DNA from: Ophiosphaerella korrae
Taxonomy: Eukaryota > Ascomycota > Dothideomycetes > Pleosporales > Phaeosphaeriaceae
Direction: 5' to 3'
DNA length: 64,000 nt
Assembly: GCA_028456385.1 (NCBI GenBank)
Contig: JALNQF010000064.1
Coordinates: 146,704 to 210,703 of the forward strand
In this document: positions 57,201 to 64,000 of the stretch, piece after piece
Layout: every line of letters starts with the position of its first letter
Numbering within the stretch: the first letter of the stretch is position 1
Position numbers and translations under genes: made by a program
The notes under the pieces: generated by a model
What the model was told of the DNA's origin: nothing
What the model saw: only the letters and a program-made list of their open reading frames with translations
Databases searched by the model: none

Positions 57201-60200
57201 TATATTAATCCTTTCTTAGAATACTACTAGTGCGTTTATTAAGCTAAATAGTATAACTAGATATTTATATAGTCTATACTATATTCTAAACGCTATCTTC
57301 TATTTATCTCTTTTTTTAATTCTAATCTAGTAGTACGCGTTCTAAATGTCTAGTTTTGTAAAGATTCTTGCTTTTTGTAATCTATCTTATATTCTATCTA
57401 TTTGTAGTAGTAGGTATTAGTTCTTGTTTATAATTGCGTTAGTTTTCCTAAAATCTACGTAGGGTCTCTTATTACTTATTCCCTTTTTATCTACGAATAT
57501 AAGTCTATACGCTACTAAGGATTTAGATTCCTTTATCTATCCCTTTTTTATTATATTCTAGATAAATGTTTATTTAATTTTAGACTCTTTTTCTATTTTC
57601 TAGTAGACTAGGCTCTATCTTATATCTTTACCTTCTACTAGTTCTATCGCTAGGTCCTATAGTTAATATTCTAGAAGGTAATCTTTAGGTTCTATAAGTT
57701 ATTTTTCCTATTTCTTATACTCTTTAGGGAATTCTCCTTTATAAGTACTTATGTTAGCTTTTAACGTGTCTATTCTATAGTAGTTAATTTTTCTTATTCT
57801 CTAATTAATCTATAGGTTAGTTATTTATAACTATAGTATTCCTAGTATTATATCTTATTTGTTATTAATTATCGTTATATCTATAACTATATTCTTAATT
57901 ATTATTCCTTCTAGTTTTAATATAGAGGGAACTATTTCGAATCTAATAGGTTCTTAGAATAGTTTTCCTTCGATCGTGCTTAATTGTTAAAGGTATTTCT
58001 TTATTATATACCTTATTCCTTGTGTTTCTATAAACTTCTTTAATATAAAGTTTCTCGTAGCTCTACTATTAATTATTAATTATACTTTTCTTTCTTAGTA
58101 AGTACCTATTTTTATAATATATAGGCCTCTTACGCCTTTTAGCTATTCTTGCTTAGGCATCTTTATAAACTATCTATCTTTCTTAGGCTATAGGCCTACT
58201 TTAAGCTTATATTCTTTGTGTTTTAGGTATTTGTTATATATATATTTATACTATAGTCCTCCTTAGACGTATTTTTTAGATAGTTTTAGACTAGGTCTTA
58301 CTGCTACGTATCTGTCTTCTAGGATTATTTTCTATCCTTAGATATCTTCTACTAGGATTACTCTTATATAGTTATAGCCTCTTCTTTGTATAGGCTATAT
58401 ATTGTTATTTGCTTTAGAATTTCTATATATAATATAATTCTTGTCTAGGTATAATATCTATAATACTTTAAAGTGTACTAGATGTTTTAGATCTATTATT
58501 TTGTTATCCCCTTCCTAGTACTTATCTTTTCTAGGTGTATCTATTATTAGGATATAGTACACTACTAGTACTCTTAGTATATAGGCTTTGTTAATCTATT
58601 GTGTTTTTCTTGCAAGGTGCTACTATTCTTTTTATATAGGTATTCTCTCTACTACAACTATATATTACTTTATCTATTCTTAAAATAGTATAAACTTTAT
58701 TTCCTTAGGATTGCGTTCTTTCTAGTCTTTGTACACTTCTTCTATACTTATAACTATTAAGTATATTTAAATAAATCTCTATTCTTTATTTTATTCTTCT
58801 ATATCTATTGTTATATAGCTATTATAGCTATATATATTTAGCTAGGTATACTTTATACCTCTTATACTAACTTGTCTCTTACTTTCTCGCAGTTCTTTAG
58901 AGAAAGCTGTAGTAGTCTCTTTATCTAGTGCTCGTTCTTTAGCCTAGATCGATAGGGTTTAGGGTTCTTCTCTTTCTAAATCTTCTATTAGTAGGTCTAT
59001 TATATAGGCTGTCTCTTCTAGCTATACTTTTATTCTACTTTCTTTTATTATAGCTACTCTATATCTCTATTTCTATAGGAACTATACTACTCTCTATTTA
59101 CTAGAAAGATGTGTATAGTAGTTATTGTTATAATAAAAAGTCTAATAGAGTATTGTATATTATGCTTCTTTACTCCCTACTACTTTCTTCTAAGGTTTAG
59201 CTTATGCTTTTAGTGCTTCTTTCTTATTCTTAGTTGTTTTTAACTAAGTTTCCTTATCTTTTCTTAGGTCCTTACTTCTACAGTCTTTTGTAAAGTGTCC
59301 TAGTTTCCTATATTTATAGTATACTATATCCCTTTTCTTTTGTAATTAGTAGTCTTTCGCGTAGTAGCCTTTCTTACTATAGTTAAAGCACGTAAAGTCT
59401 TTATTCTTCTTCCTCTTCTTGTCTTTATTAGCGTTGAGGATTATAAGGTCTCCTTTATCCTAATTCTAGGTATAACCTCTATACTTGTTCTTCTTCTATT
59501 CTTAAAGATCGTTGTTAATTTATATTGCCTATTATTTTAGAGCTTCTAGCGTTTAGGGTTTTTCTATATAAATTATTTCGTATTAGATTTTTAAGTTTAG
59601 TCCTTATTTAAATTATAATATTAAGGCTAACTTATTCTACTCTATATTTTGTAATAGTTGTTTAAACTATAATATATACTCTAGAACACTCTAGCTTTAT
59701 ATAAGCTTTTCTAGCTATTCTTTAGCTTATTAAGTAATGTCTATGTCCCTAAATACTACTCTTATTTATCTAGTAAAGTATTTGTAACTTCTAAAGATAG
59801 CTTTTATTTTGTCCTTTTAGGTTATTAGAGCGTATATTATATAATCTATCTAGTAGAGTTTAAACTATCTTATCGTATTTTCTTTAAGATACATTCTAAT
59901 ATATATTACCTTCTTTTCTTCTATATTAAAGTGTAGTACTTATACGTCTATCTAGAGTTATACTAAGGCTATAAAAGGTCTTAGTTTTTCCCTTATCTTA
60001 TTAAACTTCTTAAGGACAGGTATCTTAGGTAGTTTCTTTGTTGTACTTATTTCTAGTCGTTAGGTAATTAATTCTATCTAGTTCTAGCCTTTAATAATAG
60101 CTTTAATTTATACTTCGTTCTATTTTAAATAGTCTTGCAGTTCCTTATTCTACGTTTCTAGTGCTTTAATTACTATCTTTATATCCTCTTTATTGTTAAT

Positions 60201-60354
60201 TAGTTTATTTATATAATCCTTAATTATTTCCTATATAGTGCTATCTAACTTATAACTACTCTTAGGAGCTTTACTTGTTAAGCTTTCTACTATCGTGTTA
60301 GCTAGACTGCGCGCTACTTACGCTTCGCTTCTTGTAATAACTAAATTAGTAAGG

Positions 60355-60815
60355 TGTAATAGGCCTCCTATTGTTAACTATAGGTACCTATCTTAAAAGA
60401 GTTAGTAGATTATAAGGTAATAACAAAAGTTTATATAGGGATCTATAATAACTATAAATAATAGAAGATATTTTATAACTGTCTTGTATTAGCGTTCTGT
60501 AGTTAAAGGATTGAATTGCTAATACTATCCTAACGATGTACATTACTACTAACTATATAGTAATAATATCTTAGTAGCTTCGTTACTTTGTATTTACTAA
60601 GATCGCGAATTTACAAATTCGTTATATAATAGCTTTGTAGCTTTATATTTACTAAGATCGCGAATTTATAAATCTATTATGTATCTATATTGTAGTTAGC
60701 TTCCTAATTAAACTTGTTGTCCTATAGGTTGTTACCCTACTTATCCTATACTTTGTTAGTAGCTAAGCGTAAACTAATTAGTTCTATCTTAGTTTCCCTT
60801 ATTACTGCTATAACA
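60355..60815 (-). repeat. LTR of Gypsy element 2 (5' LTR of the minus-strand element)
   Basis: Starts TGTAATAGGCCTCCTAT and ends GCTATAACA. The length is identical to the partner LTR. Confidence 0.92.
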
Positions 60816-63800
60816 AATCTCTAGAGGAAGCTAGGAAAAGAGAGACTACAAGACTATAAACCTCTAGTAGTAAGATATAAGTAAGAGATATAATTACTAT
60901 AAGATTACTATATAACTAATAAACCTTATAATAGATAATAAAGTAGAAGCTATAAAGATACTACTAAGGATATAAAGCTACGTAAGAAAGTATTAGCTAA
61001 AGTAGAAATAAGCTAAGATAGACACCTTAGAATACCTTTAGCTATACTAAAGAAGGATAGAGTATAGGCGTAAGACAACGCTATATCTAGGAAGGTAGGT
61101 ATATATAGCCTAGGACAAGAATAAGAAAAAAAACTAAGAGCCTAAGACTTCTAAATATAAAATAGTACCTAGAATACTAGAGCTAAGGTAAGAAAATACT
61201 AAGGTATAAGATAGATTTATAAAAGAAATCTAGAGACTAGTAGATAGCTACTACTTAGTAAAAGAATAGTAAGACAAGGAACACTAGATATGCGAAGTAA
61301 AGTAAACCTAGTAATATAAACTATTATACGTAAATAATAATTAGGCACTAATTATTATAGATTTAGTATTAACACAAGAACTATAATACTAGCTATACTT
61401 ACGTAACCTAAACTATCTACTACTATTATAGATAGGATATTACTATAATAACTACTTTACCTACTATTCTAATAAGATAGGATCTAGATATTTCTTTTAT
61501 AAGAGATCTAGATATAAATAGAACTAAGAAGAGTATATAAATATAAGATATAAACAACATCTATAAGATAAGTAAGAAGTAGAGTACTTTCTAGGTATAA
61601 CTAAAGAAGAAGTAAATATAAGCAAGATACTTATAAACAACTAATATATTAATCTAATCTAGTAAACCTATATACTTAAAAAGTATAAACAATATAGAAA
61701 GATTAAGATACTCTAAGGATTTTAGCAAAAGACAAACAAAGATTATAAGATTAAGTCTTTTTTAAGTAAATAGCTAATACTAGATATATATCTAGAAGCT
61801 ATAACGCTATTAATACTAAAAGACTTATTAAACTTATAGTAAAGATAGGAGGAGAAGGAATAAAGGTATTAGTAGATTTAGGGTTATTTATAAACCTAAT
61901 TATACCTAAAGTAGTAGAATAAGTAAGACTTAAACTATAAGTAAAAAAGATACTATACCTAATCTATATTACAAATAGATAACTAATACTAGAGAACCTA
62001 ATAGTTAGTAACAAAGTAACTATAGAGATTATTATTTAAGGATATAGTATAAGGATTACCCTAGACGTATTAGTTTTAGCTAATAAAGACGTTATACTAG
62101 GACTCTTATAGCTATAAGAGTTTAATCCTAAAGTTAATTAGAAAAACTAGAACCTCTTGTTTAATAACTACGAAGACGTATATAGATCTAAGCTTATATA
62201 TTAGTAGCGTTTAATAGTAGATAAGAAAGTACTATATAAAATAGTAGCTTTAATAGTAACTTACTAAGAGAGAGTAAGTAACTCTATAAGTACTAGTAGG
62301 GCGCTAAGCTAAGAAGTAAGAGTAGAAGAGTAACGCGTAACTCTTAAAATCCTAGAATAATATAAGAAGTTTAGCTACTTATTTGTAGAAGAGATAGATA
62401 TACTAGTATTACCTAAGTACTAACTCTAGGACTACATAATTAAGTTATAAGAAAGAAAAGAGCTACTTTTTAGGCCTATTTACTAATTAATAGAGAGTAA
62501 ATTAGTAACACTCTAAGAAAGACTAAATAGAGACCTAAAGAAAGGATATATACAAGAATCCTTATTATTAGTAGGATTTCTAATTCTCTTTATACTAAAG
62601 AAGAAGAGACTACTAAAGATATACGTAGACTACTAAAAACTAAACAATATTATAGTAAAAGACTACTACCTACTACTAAATATAGATAAACTCTAAGATA
62701 GGCTAAGCTAAGCTAAGATTTTTATAAAGCTAGACCTAAAGGATAGATACTACCTAATAAGAATTAAAGTAGGTAAAGAGTAGAAAATAGCGTTCTAAAT
62801 ACGCTATAGATATTATAAGTATATAGTAATACTCTTTAGACTAATAAATATACTAGTAACGTTCTAAAGACTAATTAATAATATATTACAAGAATACTTA
62901 GATAAGTTTATTATAGCTTACCTAGATAATATACTAATATATTCTAAAGAAGAAGGTAAGTATATAGAGTAAGTAATAATAGTACTATAGTACTTAGACT
63001 AATATAACCTATAACTAAAGCTAAAGAAGTATAAATAGTATAAGATAGAAGTAGAGTTTCTAAGATATATAATAGGTATTAACAAAGTTAAGATAAGCTA
63101 AGAAAAGATTAAAGTAGTAGAAGAATAGAAAGAACCTAAGATAGTTAAAGACGTATAATTATTCTTAGGATTTATTAACTTTAACTAATACTTTATAGAA
63201 AGATTTTTAAAGAAAGTACTACTACTTATAAAGCTTATAAGAAAAGATATAATATAAGAATAGAGAGTAAAGTAGAAACAAGCTTATAAAGAACTTAAGT
63301 AAGCCTATATTATACTACTAGTTTTAAAGCAATTTTATAGTAATAAGACCTTAGTAATTAAGATAAATATATCTAACCTAGCTTATAGAGTAATAGTACT
63401 ATAAAAGTATAAAGAGAAATAGTATCTAATTATATACTATTTAGGGAAGTTTATAGAGTAAGAGGAAAGATATAATATATATAATAAGGAGCTACTTATA
63501 ATAGTTAATATACTTAAATATTAGAGAGTATATGCTAAAAGCGTAATAGAAGTAATTATTAAGATAGATTACAAGAACCTAATATACTTTATAATAAGTA
63601 AGAAGTTAAAAGATAAGTAGATATAATAGTTAGAACTACTAAGATAGTATAAATTTAAGATCTAGTACGTACTAGGTAAGAAAAATAGCTAAGTAGACGC
63701 GCTTAGCTAAAAACACAATATTATAGGAAAGAAACAAGTAGTAGAAGAAGCTATACTCTAAGACAATAGATAAAGATACCTAGTACTAAATACACGACTA

Positions 63801-63918
63801 GTAGAAGAGTAAGAAATTAATAACCTAGTTAGGATTATAAACAAGGTTCTAAAAGAATTATAAGAAGTAATTATATAATAATACTATAACAACCTAGTAT
63901 ATAGGTACCTAGAGATTA

Positions 63919-64000
63919 TAGGGTTAGGGTTAGGGTTAGGGTTAGGGTTAGGGTTAGGGTTAGGGTTAGGGTTAGGGTTAGGGTTAGGGTTAGGGTTAGG
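63919..64000 (+). repeat. Telomere, TTAGGG repeats
   Basis: TAGGG, then twelve perfect TTAGGG units, then TTAGG at the window end. The G-rich strand runs 5' to 3' toward base 64000, so this is the right chromosome end. It follows directly on truncated Gypsy element 3. Confidence 0.98.

Larger units (their letters stand above)
53747..60815 (-). mobile_element. Gypsy chromovirus 2, full length, reverse orientation
   Basis: 7,069 bases with 461-base LTRs (53747-54207 and 60355-60815), flanked by the target duplication AATCT (53742-53746 and 60816-60820). On the minus strand: Gag (about 60340-59420), zinc knuckles (about 59400-59280), protease (about 58060-57880), reverse transcriptase (about 57560-57000, YLDN at 57164-57153), integrase (about 56130-55400) and chromodomain (about 55100-54850). 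It is related to element 1: its LTR ends align and its Gag and Pol blocks match in order. One zinc knuckle keeps H and the final C but has Tyr at the first two Cys positions. Confidence 0.92.
52381..63918 (+). mobile_element. Gypsy element 3, split by element 2 and truncated by the telomere
   Basis: An LTR-like start TGTTACGATACCAAGCGGCA at 52381 is followed by a Gag-like stretch (about 52900-53460; KLKL.ILQLNLFFKVD and LTLSYIRGKV). The element is then interrupted by Gypsy element 2 (53742-60820). It resumes with a protease-like segment (about 61860-62110), reverse transcriptase (about 62370-63020, with YLDN where YLDD is expected at 62919-62930), and RNase H (about 63330-63720). It stops at 63918 before a readable integrase, where TTAGGG repeats begin. 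Stops are frequent throughout. This is a different Gypsy lineage from elements 1 and 2. Confidence 0.8.

Noticed and set aside
1..64000. tRNA, rRNA and biosynthetic-cluster genes
   Set aside because: I looked for tRNA-like cloverleafs, rRNA blocks and PKS/NRPS/terpene motifs and saw none that I could support.

Overview
This window is the end of a chromosome of a filamentous ascomycete (Pezizomycotina, probably Sordariomycete-like). It finishes in an 82-base run of TTAGGG repeats running outward to base 64000. Genes carry short 41-72 base introns with GT-AG ends and CTAAC/CTAAT-type branch points. Predicted products are typical of filamentous fungi: a GH11 xylanase, a NACHT-type NLR, a HET-domain remnant and an esterase-type NLR remnant. 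The transposons show RIP-like decay: C-to-T and G-to-A changes in CpA/TpG context that turn Gln and Trp codons into TAG.

Bases 1-35.8 kb are gene-bearing subtelomere. In order: a hAT transposase remnant (845-1113); a three-exon coiled-coil gene (2637-4336); a MITE-like element (5882-6394) whose ends resemble the hAT end; a GH11 xylanase gene (6684-7453); a minus-strand gene of unknown function with an in-frame TAG (10143-11871); three related genes carrying a MACPF-like signature (12296-14806 minus, about 15395-16438 plus, 17105-18610 plus); a HET-domain pseudogene (18630-19060 minus); a 960-residue NLR (19565-22624 minus); LINE ORF1 debris (22954-23700); an esterase-type NLR remnant interrupted by a MITE-like element (24895-26416); a von Willebrand A-domain gene (26838-28395 minus); more LINE debris (33136-33832); and a zinc-finger DEDDh exonuclease gene (34109-35813 minus).

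Bases 35.8-64 kb are mostly nested, RIP-decayed transposons. A pogo/Fot1-like DNA transposon (36890-45719) was split by a Gypsy chromovirus (37630-44667; 429-base LTRs; target duplication ATTTA). Two apparently intact genes then form an island: a multipass membrane protein (46386-48005 minus) and a secreted DUF7029/DUF7223-like protein (49655-51266 plus). From 52381 a second type of Gypsy element begins. It is split by a reverse-oriented Gypsy (53747-60815; 461-base LTRs; target duplication AATCT) and is cut off by the telomere at 63919, so the terminus appears to have been healed inside a retrotransposon.

The most interesting unit is 10-28 kb. Three diverged MACPF-signature genes, two of them sharing an unnamed C-terminal module, sit beside an intact NLR, a HET remnant, an esterase-NLR remnant and a VWA protein. 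These families suggest a fast-evolving non-self recognition or antagonism island. That functional link is inference; the gene structures and paralogy are read directly from the sequence.
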